Assembly (NCBI GenBank): GCA_014904985.1
Contig: MU129030.1
Coordinates: 62,001-126,000, forward strand
Length of the DNA stretch: 64,000 nucleotides
DNA from: Hydnum rufescens UP504
Lineage: Eukaryota; Basidiomycota; Agaricomycetes; Cantharellales; Hydnaceae
Direction: 5' to 3'
Of the stretch, positions 33,220-45,065 are shown piece after piece. Numbering within the stretch: the first letter of the stretch is position 1; the number at the start of each line of letters is the position of its first letter. The position numbers and the translations under genes are program-made. The notes under the pieces were generated by a model, which did no database searches, was not told where the DNA came from, and saw nothing but the letters and a program-made list of their open reading frames with translations.

Positions 33220-34880
33220 CTTGTACTTGGTCTTGCCTACATTTGAATTATTTGGCCTAGATGAGATCCAAATATTTGAGGTTCTGCTGAGGAGCTGCTT
33301 TGAGTCTTGGGGTTGAATAATTTGTATAACTTTGCAAGATTTTCTTCTAATTCTGTGCCTTCACATGCTGCAGATGCACTCCAGACTTCGTGTAAATATT
33401 TTGCTGCTGTCCCTCCATCATTTATCAATGCATCAATGAGATACTTGTTTATTTCTGGTGCAATGTTGGCTGCACAGGTCTCTGGTAGTCATAAGGCCTC
33501 TGAAAGTTCTCTACCAAAAATTGGAATCGATGGGGCATATCCTGCTAAGGAATTAACTGAGGGGGAAATGTGGAGGTGATCATATTGATTATGTAGCTCC
33601 TCTAGGTCTGGGAAGTCTTCTTGTAGATGAGGTTCTGGTGGTACAGGAGGGATTGCCCTGACTGCAGTGACCAATTTCGTTTGTTCTTGTGTTTCATTGA
33701 CTAACTATGCTGGTACTATTACTGATGCATCCTCTGTGTTTCCCTTCTCGTATATCTGGAATTTCATACTATGGTTCCCATCATTTGAACCACCATATCC
33801 TATTTGTGCACCATATGCCATCAACCAGGGTTGTCCCAATAACAATTCATGGTCATTGAAGTTTCCACTTTTAACAAAGAAATCATGGTCAAAGCAAATA
33901 CCTCCAACTTCTATGGGAACATTTCAACAGCATCCTAGGAGAGGTTCTGGTCCACTATTGACTCCTTGAAGAGACCATCGTTGGCCATCTGGATCCATTG
34001 GCAAGTGAAATCTGTTCCATGGTCTCTTTCGATATGAGGTTCAGCTCAGAACCTGTGTCCAGCATTAGTATTACATCTTCTTCACCAGCAACTTTGGCTT
34101 GAATATTTCCAGTGGCCATGGCTAATAATCATTTCGCCTTCAGCATGTGGGATTTGTAGAGCCATTTCAGTGGGTGCTGTTGTCCTGGAGGGTAAATGTC
34201 CTTGTACATGGGTTCTTCATCTGAGCCATGTCCAGATATTCAGCATTTTCAAGCTCCTGAGTATCTTGGTATGCTGTGCTGTTGACAATGTTTACTGTGA
34301 GTGGTTTGCAATATTTTCCTGTGGGTTCCTTCTTTAACTTCAACCTTGATGCGAGTATTTTTGCTGGGCCAATGGCAGTTCCAAGGAAGTCTCCCAGTGA
34401 TATTTCAATCATCTGGTCCAACACCTTCTCTGCTACATCTTTATCTTCACATGCATCCTGGAGATCAGTTGTAAATCGAAAGGCTGGAGCCTGCTTTGGA
34501 ATTTTCTTTTCAGGAGCATCAAACCCCATTTCAATATCTTCTTGAGGAATGTTGTCCTTCCAGGCCTTGGGTGGAGCAGTTTCCTTGATTTCAACTATAG
34601 GCTGGGGCACATGAATGGGAGGAGGTTGGATGGAAGGAGGCTGCTTAAGAGTTTCAGCAGGTAAGAATGCCTGATTCTGGGTTTCATGCATTCAAAAAAG
34701 GGAGTATTTGTGGGTGGAGCTGGGACATTTTCAATTACTTGTTTCCTTTCTGGGACTGGGTTCACCTTGGGAACAGCTGTTGGTTCAGCAGGGTGTTTGG
34801 GGTGATTTTCAGAATTTGGTTTGGCAAGATTTCGAGGAGGGATTTCCACTGTGACCTTATGATCTGGCAATCAACTAACT
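33220..34880 (-). pseudogene. Element C Gag-Pol linker and protease
   Basis: A proline-rich linker (34870-34600) leads to FRFTTDLQDACEDKDVAEKV and ISLGDFLGTAIG, a conserved segment before protease in this lineage. The protease active site DTGSELNLIS lies at about 34059-34030. The later protease block (LLLGQPWLMAYG, about 33840-33800) is in another frame. Several frameshifts separate the pieces. Confidence 0.78.
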
Positions 34881-34980
34881 TTGTGTTCCTTGGGAGGCTC
34901 TACCATTGGCATAAATCGAACATTTGGCTTCTCCTGCTTGGCTGCTGGATAAACCCTGTAGTCTGCTTCTATTGCATAGG

Positions 34981-36296
34981 CTCATCCTTGGAATGGAGAA
35001 TGACCATAGTCATCTACCAAACTGCATGCTCCAGAGTGACTAGTGTTGGGAATATCTGATCCAAACCTCTTAATCTCATCTATAATAGCTTGCTTGAATC
35101 CTCCTTGACCTGGGATTCCTCGAGGTAGTCTAAATCCATCCATCTTCACAAGCTGTCCTTCGATTGAGTATTTGATCAGATTCTGTCTGATCATTGCCTG
35201 GGCATCTGGACAATTCTTCATGCCTACATTGTGAGTTCCTACTTTATCACAGAACCAGCAAACCAAATTGTTTCCTGATCCTTCTGCTGACTTATTTGTG
35301 TACTGATTCTGAGGCATTCCAAGGGGATAGTTGTTAGGATATGTGGCAGGACTAGAAGTTTGTGGGTGAACTTGATTACTGTTGGGGTGAGGGTTATCAT
35401 TAGGCAAGGACCTAGCAAAGTGGATCTTCATCTCATCAAATGACCTGGCCAACTCTCCTACTTGATCAGCAACATTTTGAATGGTAGGAATTACTGGTGC
35501 TTTATGATGCACAACTGCCTTTTTGGGAGAAGTAGTTGCTTGTACTGGGACTTCACTTTCACTGTCACTTTCTGGCTCCTTTGCTGGGGATTCATCATCT
35601 GAGGAGTCTGAAGAACTAGAGCTTGAGGAATCTGAATCTGATTTGTGCTTGTAATAAGACTTTTTTGCTTTAGACTTCTTGTGAGCTACCAACAACTTGC
35701 TGCTGGATTTGGGAAGGTGTCCTGTATTGTAGTAAAGATCCTCAGTAACACACAGCTTAATACACTTGTAAGCAGCAGAATATTCCAGTGGTTTTGTAGG
35801 GTCAAACCCTTTAGTCTCTCACAAGTTTGGATATGCCACCTTCTGCAGTCGTCGAGGGATTCCTTGCCAGAACAGGTCATCTTGATCTCTATCAGCAATT
35901 GTACCTTTCTTAGCAAGATGTTGTACCTGTGTAACAAATTCTTGATAATATTCATCCAGGTCTGCCTCACTCTTGATGGATCTTGAATGGTAGCAGAACT
36001 TGGCCAACCTTTCTCAAGTATATTTCTGTCTTCTGTCACTCAAGCCATAGAAGTCACAAGTCTCTCTGATAGGGCTTTGAAGGATCCTCCCTTTACTTCA
36101 GGAAGATTTTTAATTAGTTCTCTGGCATCATCATTGCAATACCTTGCTAATTTTCGCATTTCTTGATATCATCATATAAGGCTTCATCACAGCAGGCTTC
36201 ATAGTCAGTGAGAAAGCTTTCAAGTCATTTGCCCTTGAAGTAAGGAGCATCCTTGGCAGATGGCCTAGGCATTGGTCTAGCAGTTGGGGTAGCCAT
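34981..36296 (-). pseudogene. Element C Gag
   Basis: The start is the ATG at 36296 (MATPTARPMPRPSAKDAPYF), 125 bp inside the primer site. A TGA follows at codon 24. Later pieces are in shifted frames (EADLDEYYQEFVTQVQHLAK, then GIPRRLQKV). The C-terminal part (35695-34982) has a Ser/Asp-rich stretch and a zinc-knuckle-like block CWFCDKVGTHNVGMKNC with wider spacing than the canonical CCHC. It is dead but complete in layout. Confidence 0.78.
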
Positions 36297-36420
36297 AGTA
36301 GGTGTGTGAGTCTAAGAGTGTACTTGGAGTGTGTTTGGAAGCAAGAAATGAAGGATAGGTTCTGAAAAGATTCTAGAGGTTCTAGTTGACAAAAGGTTGA
36401 CTGAGTTTTGAATTGATTCC

Positions 36421-36436
36421 CCTGTAAGGACCACCA
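36421..36436 (-). promoter_or_regulatory. Element C tRNA-type primer-binding site
   Basis: On the minus strand TGGTGGTCCTTACAGG starts two bases after the end of the 5' LTR. TGG complements the CCA end of tRNA, as in most LTR elements. I cannot say which tRNA. This contrasts with elements A and B, where no TGG site exists. Confidence 0.75.
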
Positions 36437-36438
36437 CT

Positions 36439-37268
36439 TGTAGAAGATGCTTTATAGCTCTGCAGAAATTACTAACACCACCAGATGTTGGCTAAGGTTA
36501 TAGGGATTGGGAATGAAAAGGTATGGGAGGGGCTCAGGTTAGTCTCAATGGGTTGATTGGCTTACTAGGTATAGAAATGATATGGATGACTCTGATATGA
36601 TGTAATGTTTCTGACTCTAGCTGGACTACTTGTATCATGATTGTTGAATTGAAACTTAGAAGCTATTTCTGATTTTAAAACTTTTATGGGCTTGAACCTA
36701 TTATCATATGTTTCAGGGCTTAGACATCTAGCAACACCTACACTGAGGGTCCTACAACTATCTACAACTTCTTGTTGTTGCTCTGAGTACACCTTTCAGT
36801 CACTGGGCCACTTGAATTTCTTGTCTGTAACTACTTTATTTCAAGGGGAGTCTTATCTAAAAGCTACCTAAAACTACAAAATTTGATTCCTTATATGTAT
36901 TTTTGGATGTCTGTGTACTTTTCTGTGCCAAAGTCTGTGTGATGTTTGGAATGGTGCAGTTGTGGGATGTTTGGATAACTAAATAAGGCTGAGTCATATC
37001 TTTGCTTAGTCATACAAATTGCTTTGTCATACTTTTGAGTCCAGATTTTTGATTACAAATATTGGTTACATAAGCATATTTTTTGACATGTAGAAAACTT
37101 TCTATTTTGTTCATTGAATGGAGTCATTTCAACTGAGTTTCCTTGATATCTTTGGGCAGTAGCAAGATAAGGTTGTCCTAAACACTCCAACAGATCATTG
37201 ATCAAGGTCTAAGGTCAGAGCACATCCAAACTCATGTTTTCAAATACTAGCCAATTATTCCTCCCACA
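36439..37268 (-). repeat. Element C 5' LTR (830 bp)
   Basis: On the minus strand it runs TGTGGGAG to CTTCTACA, with TG...CA ends. The match to 22425-23187 ends exactly at both borders, which fixes them. It is the longer, probably less decayed copy. Confidence 0.9.
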
Positions 37269-38645
37269 GTGTGGGACCCCAAATTGTGGCCAATGGGCTG
37301 AAGTACTTGTGTCAAGGTGTAATTCCAATGCAACAGACATCTGAGGGAGATGGCCGTGTGCATGTACCCATGGCCAGAGCACAGAATATGGAATTGTATG
37401 GACAACTTTCTTTTTTGGTACACTGGACACACCCACTTTATTGAACCTGTCCTTTCCCACCATTTCCAAAGATTACCTTGCACAATGCTTTATTCCACCC
37501 TGCCCCAATAATATGGGATTTATCACATTACCTACAAAATGTTAAGAGCAGATATTCTTTTTCAATCCCCATTATGCCTAAACTGACATTTGCAGAGCTG
37601 TAACATAAAATAGGGCCTAAATTTAAGGGAATATGTCCATAAAATTTTGTAGAGGCCATGCCTATGGATCATGGGCAATTCCACAAAAATTTTTATTGGT
37701 TAGCAGGTTAGAAATCATCTGCCACATTTGCCAAACTAGTCCAAGGCACAAGCAACTCATTTAAAGGCCAGATAAGCACAAATAAAGGGAACTGAGTGAA
37801 ATGAATGATTATGTAATCTGATTTGTTCAAGTATGCTTTGAATTAGCATTCACTGTCTCATTCCCCCCTTCTCCTGGCCAACTTGCTTGTACATGTGCTG
37901 TACAGCCAAGCAACACATCAATTCTCACCCACCCACCTTCCCTTTTGTCAACCAAAACACTATGCCTGAGTTTGGGTGGCATAGCCTTGCCTTTCAGTTT
38001 CTCATGCACTCCAAATTTGCCTTAGTGGTTCCCAGAGTAAGGGGGTTGACTAACCCCCAATCAAGCTGGAATTCCAGTCTGTGCATATTTAGCTTATCTG
38101 CCACATTTTCATTATGGGCTTTGGCCAGCAAATGCCAGCTCACTTGCCTTCCACTCCTAGGAACTCCCATCCAGCTTTTAGTAAGTGTCTCACATTGCAA
38201 CGGCCATCAAGCACAAGACAGCCATGTTGGCTTCTGTGCCCCATGGTGTTGTTGTACAGTTAATTCCTTGTTTTTTCTGACTGATCTTTGATGTGCAGGA
38301 TGAGTCCAGCCTCTGACCATCAAATGTTATATCTTGTCCAAGCTGAGCCAAAGTCCCTTTGCAGGGCTTCAGCTGTACTTGATGAGTTTACTTTATCTCC
38401 CTTCCCCATATTCTGGAGAACTATTCTTGACCAAGCTGAGTTGAACCCTGCTTACTGGGGTTCAACTGTACTTGACAAGGATGTCTCAAATTCTGGTTTC
38501 TTGCTCTTTGTTATCATTGCACTTTGTCTACCCTACTTGCTTTTGTCTGAGCTGAGATGAAATTCCCTTGCAGGATTTCAACTGAACTTAACAGAGCAAG
38601 CTCTTCAACACCTTATTCATTATCTTTCTCGGTTTCATCTTTGTC
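37269..38645. other. Upstream flank of the broken host-type gene
   Basis: No coding evidence was found. The right part (about 38320-38600) holds three diverged units with AGCTGAG, then CCCTTGCAGG or a variant, then TTCAACTGTACTTGA, about 95-117 bp apart. They lie directly before the ATG at 38646 and may be promoter-linked repeats. Confidence 0.45.
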
Positions 38646-40060
38646 ATGTCTGCTCCAAGGCCCTCCCCAATCCCTCTTCCCAGCCCCACTACTATTCATG
38701 ATGGATGGGCTGTTGATTCTCACAGTACAATTTACATTCGAGAGGGGAAGCCTCTGCCAATACTTGTAGGAAAGGAATATTTGGCAGAGGAGGTTGTCAA
38801 TCCTAGTGATGGTTTCCCAACAAGACCTGGGGGCATAGTCCCATTCCATCACACCTGGCCTTTCTATTATTCAGTCTTCTTTGTGGTTAGCTTCATGCCT
38901 GCTTGGTCTACCATGCCTCAGCCCACTGGTTTTGAAGCACTTGAAAGTGCATTTGAACCAGCAGATCCTGCAGTTTTCCCTCCTGGGGCCAAACAGTACA
39001 TCTGTTCAGTGGTAAGTGGGCTGTTACCTTAGCAGTGAATGCTGGGTTTGCCACTAAACCAGTGCCTCTGTGTTTTGTCCAGGTTCCCCCTGTACCAATC
39101 CCCATTGTGTCCCCTATGCCCTTGCAAAATGGGCATCTAATAGATGGTTGGTTGGTTGATCCCTATGGGACTGTTTTCCAGAGCAAAGCATCATCCTTGA
39201 TCGGACTTACCATGCAGATTGAATGGGAGGAAATTACAGTGCCCCACTGGTCAACCTTGCCTCCCAAATTTATGATGAGTGACCATGATACTGAGGATGT
39301 AGAAGACAATGAAGGTAGTGACAGTGCAAATATTCCCACTCCTGCAGGCCCACTCTACCCCCCTGGCACAATTAGGACTACTTCTGTAGTTTGGGTGGAG
39401 GACTCAGCCCCTGTGGATGTGGCTTGTAGTCAAAAACATGTAGAAAGGAATTGCAAGAAGAGGGAGAGAAAGTCCCAAAATAAGAAGGCAATGGAGGAAA
39501 GGAAGGAGAGAGAATGGGCCACCCAGACTTCTGTCCCTGTTCAGTCTGATGAAGAGGCTTGGGCAGCATGGAATGCTCCCAGTGTATTTTATTCCATTGA
39601 GGACAATCCTAATGCTGCCCCAGTGCTTCCCCTTGCTTCAGACACTCCTGTACATTTTAATCCTAAGAACAAGCTGGATTTTGACATTGTGCCATTGTCC
39701 CAAGCTGTATTGGGCCCAATACCTTCTGAGCCTGGGTTTATCTCATCCGGTCCTGAGAAAACATTGCCTGCCAGCTCATCCAATGCTACCAGTGGGGATA
39801 ATAGGAGTCTCCCAGCTTTCACCCCCCCAGTTTCCCAACTTCATACCCTCTAAGCCTAGAGATGTTTCAGATCATGGTGAAAAATCTCCCCCTGTCCAGC
39901 CATCAGGTTCTAAGGGCAGACACTACTCAAGTCACTCCATTTGGTCCCAACACCCCACATCTGAGAGAAACTTCTCCACACCCTCAACCCACTATGATCT
40001 ACAGAATAGGTCTTACAATACATACACTGTCCCCTGCTACAACAATTCATATGTAGCCCC
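38646..40060 (+). pseudogene. Unrecognised host-type gene, part 1
   Basis: I do not recognise the family. Exon 1 (38646-39011, 122 codons) is joined in phase to exon 2 through a 71-bp intron with GTAAGT and TTTTGTCCAG ends (39012-39082). Both exons start with a proline-rich segment followed by a DGWxVDxxxT block (HDGWAVDSHSTIY and IDGWLVDPYGTVF), so the protein has an internal repeat. A basic coiled-coil-like stretch (RNCKKRERKSQNKKAMEERK) follows. The frame shifts at a 7-C run near 39825. It is cut at 40060 by element B. Parts 2 and 3 are at 47433-49446 and 63023-63377. Confidence 0.55.
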
Positions 40061-40697
40061 TGTCAGGGCCATGCTGTGATGAGAGCACCAAACAAATATA
40101 AACACAGATAACTCTGACTAAGTCCGGTGTAAGTCCGGCTAAGTCCAGGAGAATCCGGGCAAGAACGAGATAACGAGGATGAGATGGAGAGGCAGTCCAG
40201 CAGCCCGGAAGGGACTAGGCAGAAATGAGCACAGTGATCCTTAAGCTCATGGAGTCAACTGGAAAGTACTCAGACTGTAGTCTGGAGTAGAAGCGGAAAT
40301 CCTGGGGTTAACATTAAGGGAATAGGTACAGTGAGGCTAACCTGTAGTCTGGAGTAGAAGTGGAAATCCTGAGAGACCAAAGCTGAGTCTCTGGATTTTG
40401 CCCTGGACTACTTATACATAGTTCCTATACTATGGGGGATTGATCGCTTAATGAGAGGTGGTTACAGGGGGGCAGGCACAAGAGGGGGAGTGGGCAGGGG
40501 ACAGGAAAGTGGAGGGGACAGGGACAGGGCCAGGGGTAAGTGTGTGGGAACCGGAAGTAAAGGAAACGAGGAAATGAAGGGGAAATGAAACAGAGGCGGG
40601 GACAAATTGGAAACAGGCCGGAACCAAAACCAGAAACAAACCGGAACAAATCCAGAAACAAATCTGGAATTAACCAGGAAATGGACAAACTCTGACA
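40061..40697 (-). repeat. Element B 3' LTR (637 bp)
   Basis: Ends are TGTCAGGG and TCTGACA on the plus strand. It differs from the 5' LTR by roughly 28 changes in the first 400 aligned positions, only about two of them transversions. It includes a 69-bp internal duplication around a GTAGTCTGGAGTAGAAG block. Confidence 0.95.
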
Positions 40698-40712
40698 TTA
40701 CCCCCCTCTTAA
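40698..40712 (-). promoter_or_regulatory. Element B polypurine tract
   Basis: On the minus strand AAGAGGGGGGTAA directly precedes the 3' LTR. This is the standard plus-strand primer of LTR elements. Confidence 0.85.
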
Positions 40713-40781
40713 GCCCAATCATCCCGAGTGGGCTGGAAGGATCGATCTGCGGAAACATCCAGAGTTCTTGTGCCATGTAAC

Positions 40782-41692
40782 ATGTCAGGCAATAATCGTT
40801 CTCTGTTCAAAGAAGCTCATCTCTGCCATGAAGAGGCTGCACAGGCATTGAGGGAGGCACAGGAGGAGGAGGCCAGGCTCGCAGAGGAGGAGCGGAAGAA
40901 GGAGGAGGCGAAGCAGAAGGCAGCTGAGGCGGCATGTCGTAAGGCAGCTGCGGAGGCCAAGGCCGCTGCAGAGGCCAAGGCCACTGCAGAGGCCAAGGCT
41001 GCTGCAGAGGCTAAGGCTACCGCGGAGGCTACTGCCAGGAGGGTCTGCGAGGACTCTGCGAACCAGCCGTGAGTCCGTGTCTTGGTGAAGTTCCGCTTAC
41101 TTGGTAATAATGTTCTCCAGGTCTACCGTGTGCGTCCACTGTATTCAGCACCAGATCCCTTGTGTCCCCCAGGACAAGCCAGGAACACGGGCATGCCGGC
41201 TGTGCTTCATGGCGAAGGTTCGATGCATGCTGGGCGACAAAGGGGCATCCAGAGCCAAGCCATTGATGGGTCGGGGCCATGCTTGTGCTCCTGCAGCGGA
41301 CATCCAGCTCCGACTGGTGGTAGCCGCGGAGCAAAGCGCGCTTGCGCACAAATGGTTGGCCAAGGCATTGGAGAAGCAGGCCCAGGCCACGGAGGAGATG
41401 GCATGGTTGGTGGGGGAGATGCGAGACTCTCCAGGCCATCACCCGGCACCTGGTCCCTCGCCAGGTGGTTTCTCATCCTTCGGTCCCAAGTCCGGAGTGG
41501 ATGGGGATCAGGTCTGGAACGGTCGAGCCGGCCTCCAGTGGGGGTCTGTCGTCTGGATGCAGGATCAAGCATCAGCATACCAAGGAGCCCATCAACATAA
41601 CAGATAGTGAGGGTGGTAATGATGATGTTGATGGCGAGGATGATGACATGGACGATGAGGACAATGATGACGAGGGCAAGGGCAATGAGTAG
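40782..41692 (+). CDS. Antisense accessory gene of element B: coiled coil plus Zn2Cys6-like cluster
   Basis: It is transcribed against gag-pol, between the 3' LTR and the chromodomain. Exon 1 is 40782-41068; a 52-bp intron (GTGAGT to TTCTCCAG, 41069-41120) joins in phase to exon 2 (41121-41607), giving 257 residues. Residues about 15-90 are an Ala/Glu/Lys coiled coil with AEAKAA and AEAKAT repeats. Six cysteines follow at 100, 103, 110, 121, 124 and 131, the exact CX2CX6C-X10-CX2CX6C spacing of fungal Zn2Cys6 DNA-binding domains. A helical stretch follows. An acidic tail (ITDSEGGNDDVDGEDDD, to 41692) lies in another frame, so a late frameshift or unseen splice is likely. The ATG at 40728 is an alternative start. 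DNA binding is inference. Confidence 0.75.
40945..41035 (+). repeat. Short in-frame repeat (18-bp unit)
   Basis: About five copies of GCAGAGGCCAAGGCCRCT encode the AEAKAA/AEAKAT repeats of the coiled coil in the antisense gene. Copy changes would keep the frame. Confidence 0.75.
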
Positions 41693-41864
41693 TCCGAGTT
41701 GTTGTTCTGTCCTCCACTCCTCCCTTTTTCCTTTTTCTTTCCTCGTTGTAAATATGTTGTTCCTTGAATCCGTCAGTGTGTCGACCAGTCCGGGAGGTCC
41801 GTTGGAGACTCTGTAAGGAACTGGGTGGTCCTGAATGGTATGGATGTGAACTCCATGGCATTAA

Positions 41865-43237
41865 TGCATCTCGGGGCCTCCAGATGAGTCCAGTGGAATT
41901 CCTGAACAGCCTCCGGGGCATTGTCCAGGTTGGCTTCGGGGACCCACTCATTGTCGGAAGGTGGGTACCCCTTCCACTTCGCTAGGTACTGGAGTTTCTG
42001 GCAGAAATACCTGGAATTCTCGATTCGCTCGACTTCATACTCCTCTTCACCTCCTCGTAAGATTGGGGGTGGTGGGGGGTGAGCTGTGCGCTCTGCAATC
42101 GGGTCCAGTCAGAAGGGGTGGATACATGGAACACTGGGTGGATACGCATGGAGGCAGGGAGTTTGAGACGGATGGCAGAGCAGGAGATGACTTTATCAAC
42201 CTTATAGGGTCCAAGCCATTTGTTGGAGAGTTTTTTGGTGGGGCAGTCAGTGGAGATGTCATGTGCATCTAGCCAAACTTGGTCGCCAATTGTGTATTCT
42301 GGAGCGTCCGTGCAGTGGGCATCATAGAAGCATGCCATGTCTTCTGCAGCCCTCTGTAAGGCGGCCTGGGCTTTGTCCATAGCCTTCTGCATCCAAGTGA
42401 TGAAGTCCGAGGTGGCTTCAACCATCCCAGCACGGACTGGTTCAGTGCCAAGGTGGGGGTCCTGTCCAGAGTCCAGCCGGAATTGGGTCTGGCGTGTAGA
42501 GGAGTGCACACGGTTGTTATATGCAAATTCTGCAATAGGGAGCCATTCCGCCCAGTCGTTCTGCCAGTGGTTAACAAAGATCCGGAGGTATTGCTCAATT
42601 TCCTGATTGACACATTCTGTCTGTCCATCCATCTGGGGGTGGAATGCTGTCGAGAAATTCGTTTTAACGCCAAGGAGTGAGTTCAGCTCCTTCATGAACT
42701 TGGAAGTGAAGGTGGTGCCTCGGTCACTGATAATGGTTTCCAGAAGGCCATGATGTCTCCACACGTTGTCTCGGAACAGACGGGCAACCCGGCAGAATCA
42801 ACTGTGGTGGTTGTGGGCATTGCATGGATTCATTTGGATAATTGATTGACGACAATCATCATGCTGTCAAATCCATGTGATTCCGGGAGTTCCATGATCA
42901 TGTCCACGGATATGACCTGCCATCAATGGTCTGGCACAGGGTTGGGGTGGAGTGTTCTGGACAGCTTGGAGGGGAAGGTTTTCGTCCGGTTGCAAGTGTC
43001 ACAGGCAGAGACATAGGTTGCAATGTATCGAGACATCCCTGGCCACCAGTAGTGGTGGGACACCAGCTCGTACATCTTCCACCATCCAGGGTGACCTGTG
43101 GTTGGAGTATCATGGTGCTCGTGCATGAGGTCATGACGGAGTTTGGGGTCCAACGGGACATATACGTGGCCTTGATAGAGAACTGTGGAGCCATGGGAGT
43201 TCCCAATCCTTGAGGTGTGTCTTTGGTCCATCCCCAT
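41865..43237 (-). pseudogene. Element B integrase with chromodomain
   Basis: The zinc-binding region reads HEHHDTPTTGHPGWWKMYEL and ACDTCNRTK. The catalytic core has SVDMIMELP (first Asp), ISDRGTTFTSKFM (second Asp) and FHPQMDGQTECVNQEIEQYL (Glu). Stops TGA follow PDH (near 42932) and SK (near 42835), and a frameshift lies near 42790. The C-terminal GPYKVDKV block leads, after another frameshift near 42050, into a chromodomain (YEVERIENSR, then YLAKWKGYP and NEWVPEANL, about 42040-41880). Chromodomains direct such elements to marked chromatin. Confidence 0.9.
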
Positions 43238-45005
43238 TCAGCTCCTTAATGATATGGACCACTTTATCGTTGATCTCCATTGCCCTTTTAATCCATGCCA
43301 TCAGGCTCCAGCTGGGCCCTTCAACTGTGATGACCTCCGGGGAGTCGGTGGCCCATGTCTGGAAGGCAGCCGGTTTCAGGAGCACCACATCAGAATTGTC
43401 AGAGTCCCCACATGGATGGTCTGACCAGCATGAGAGGGCATCAGGGTTCCCGGATTGTGTCCCGGAACAGTGTTGGAGGGTGAAGTTGAACCGAGAGAGG
43501 AATATGCTCCACCAGGCTTGCCTCCGGTTCAACTTCTGGGCAGACTGGAAGTACTGGAGGTTCTGGTGGTCCGTCAAGATCTCAACCGAGTGAGGGGAGC
43601 CTTCAAGGTAGTGTCTCCAAGCTTCTAAGGCCCGGATGATGGCTAAGAGCTCCTTGTCGTAGATGTCATAGTTTCTCTTGGCCTCGGATAAGCTTTTTGA
43701 CAAGAAGCCCACTGGGTGCCACTTCCGGTCATCTTGGAGTGGGGAGAGTACAGCTCCCATTGCATACCCGGAGGTGTCTGCCTCCACTCGGAAGTGTCCG
43801 GACTCAGAGGGAAACACCAGGATCAGTGCAGAGGTGACAAGGGCTTTCAGTTTGAGGAAGGCATTATGTTCTGCATCAGTCCACTGGAAGGGTGTGTCTT
43901 TCTGGGTGAGGTCATTTAGAGGTCTGGCAACCTTGGTGAAATCCTGAATGAATCGTCGGTAGAAGTTAATGAACCCTAAGAATGACTGTGTTTCTTTCAG
44001 GTTCTTGGGCTCCAGCCAGTCCATTACACCTCTGACTTTGACAGGGTCCATCTCCACATGGTCCGGCATGAATATCATCCCCAGGTATTCGATCCGATCT
44101 CGGAAGAACTCACACTTCTCCGGTTTCAGGAAGAGTTTGTTTTCCCAGAGGGTCTGTAGGATGCCTCGGACTCCTTGGACGTACTCTTCTCGAGTCTTGG
44201 CAAAGCATAAGATGTCATCCAGGTACACAATGCATACTCCGTTGTCAATCCATTCCCTGAGGATGTCATTGATCATGTTCTGGAATGTCCCGGGGGAGTT
44301 GCAAAGTCCAAAGAACATTACCAACGGTTTGAACAGTCCTCGGTTCGTCCAGAATGCTGCTTTCCATTCATCTCCTTCTGCCATCCAGATGTTCTGGAAT
44401 CCCCACCGGAGGTCGAGTTTCCTGAACACTTTGGCTCCACAGAGTTGATTGATGATGTCAGAGATCAGGGGTAAGGGGTACATGTTCTTAACCGTGATGT
44501 CATTGAGTTCCCGGTAGTCCTGGACTAGGCGGAACCCTGCATCCTTTTTCTTCACGAAGAACACTGGAGCGGCCATTGGAGAGTTTGACAGACAGATTCG
44601 ACCAGAAGCGAGATTCTCCTTCAGGAAGTTGTCAAGTTCTTTCTGTTCACCTGGGGACAGCAGGAACAGTTTGGTGGGAGGAGGTAGCTGAGTTCCTTCT
44701 TGGAACTCAATGTGGTGGTCCCATGGCTTCCGGGTGGGGAGTTGGTCAAAGGAGTCTTTGGAGAACACGTCTTGGAAGTCACGGAATTCCTCGGGTACGA
44801 GCTCCTTGAAGGTTTTGGCAGGTTCGTTTGCTTTCATCTTAGCAGCCTCTGCCAGCCTCTGAGAAGGGGTGGACATTGCTCGGACGATTTCGGAGTGTTC
44901 GCTGTCATCAGGGAAGTAGGCTGCAAAAATAGCATCCCCTTTTTCCAAGGTCAGGGTCTCATCATTGTCGTCCAGTGGTGTGGGCTCGTTCCAGGGTGTC
45001 TCCAC
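43238..45005 (-). pseudogene. Element B reverse transcriptase and RNase H
   Basis: One open frame of 624 codons (45005-43131) covers RT and RNase H without a stop. RT blocks are RICLSNSPMAAPVFFVKKKD, RLVQDYRELNDITVKNMYPL and the active site VYLDDILCFA. The thumb region has SFLGFINFYRRFIQDF. RNase H has VEADTSGYAMGAVLSP, DKELLAIIRALEAWRHYLEG and LTDHQNLQYF. The downstream part runs into integrase after a frameshift. A TGA at 45066 separates it from protease. Confidence 0.92.
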
Positions 45006-45065
45006 GGCTTTCTGACCATCTCTCTCTCATCGGCATTCCGTATTCCGTATTCTCCAGATCATTGC

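Larger units (their letters stand above)
29578..37268 (-). mobile_element. Ty3/Gypsy element C, 3' LTR missing
   Basis: On the minus strand the order is 5' LTR (37268-36439), tRNA-type primer site, gag, protease, reverse transcriptase, RNase H and integrase, which defines Ty3/Gypsy. The RT carries FVDDIAGKGP in place of the usual YxDD, and there is no chromodomain. This is the separate basidiomycete Gypsy lineage, unlike elements A and B. The 3' end stops about 240 bp after the integrase at a 16-base poly(A) (minus strand, 29593-29578) without an LTR. Frameshifts and stops in most genes show it is dead. Confidence 0.88.

Noticed and set aside
22425..37268. LTR C at 22425 as the 3' LTR of element C, giving a 14.8-kb element
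   Set aside because: No polypurine tract adjoins it, the outer flanks (GGCAT and GTGTG) do not match, and unrelated decayed genes lie between it and the integrase.
41029..41951. Long minus-strand frames opposite the antisense gene of element B
   Set aside because: They are shadows of the GC-rich Zn-cluster gene; they lack domains and do not continue the chromodomain frame.
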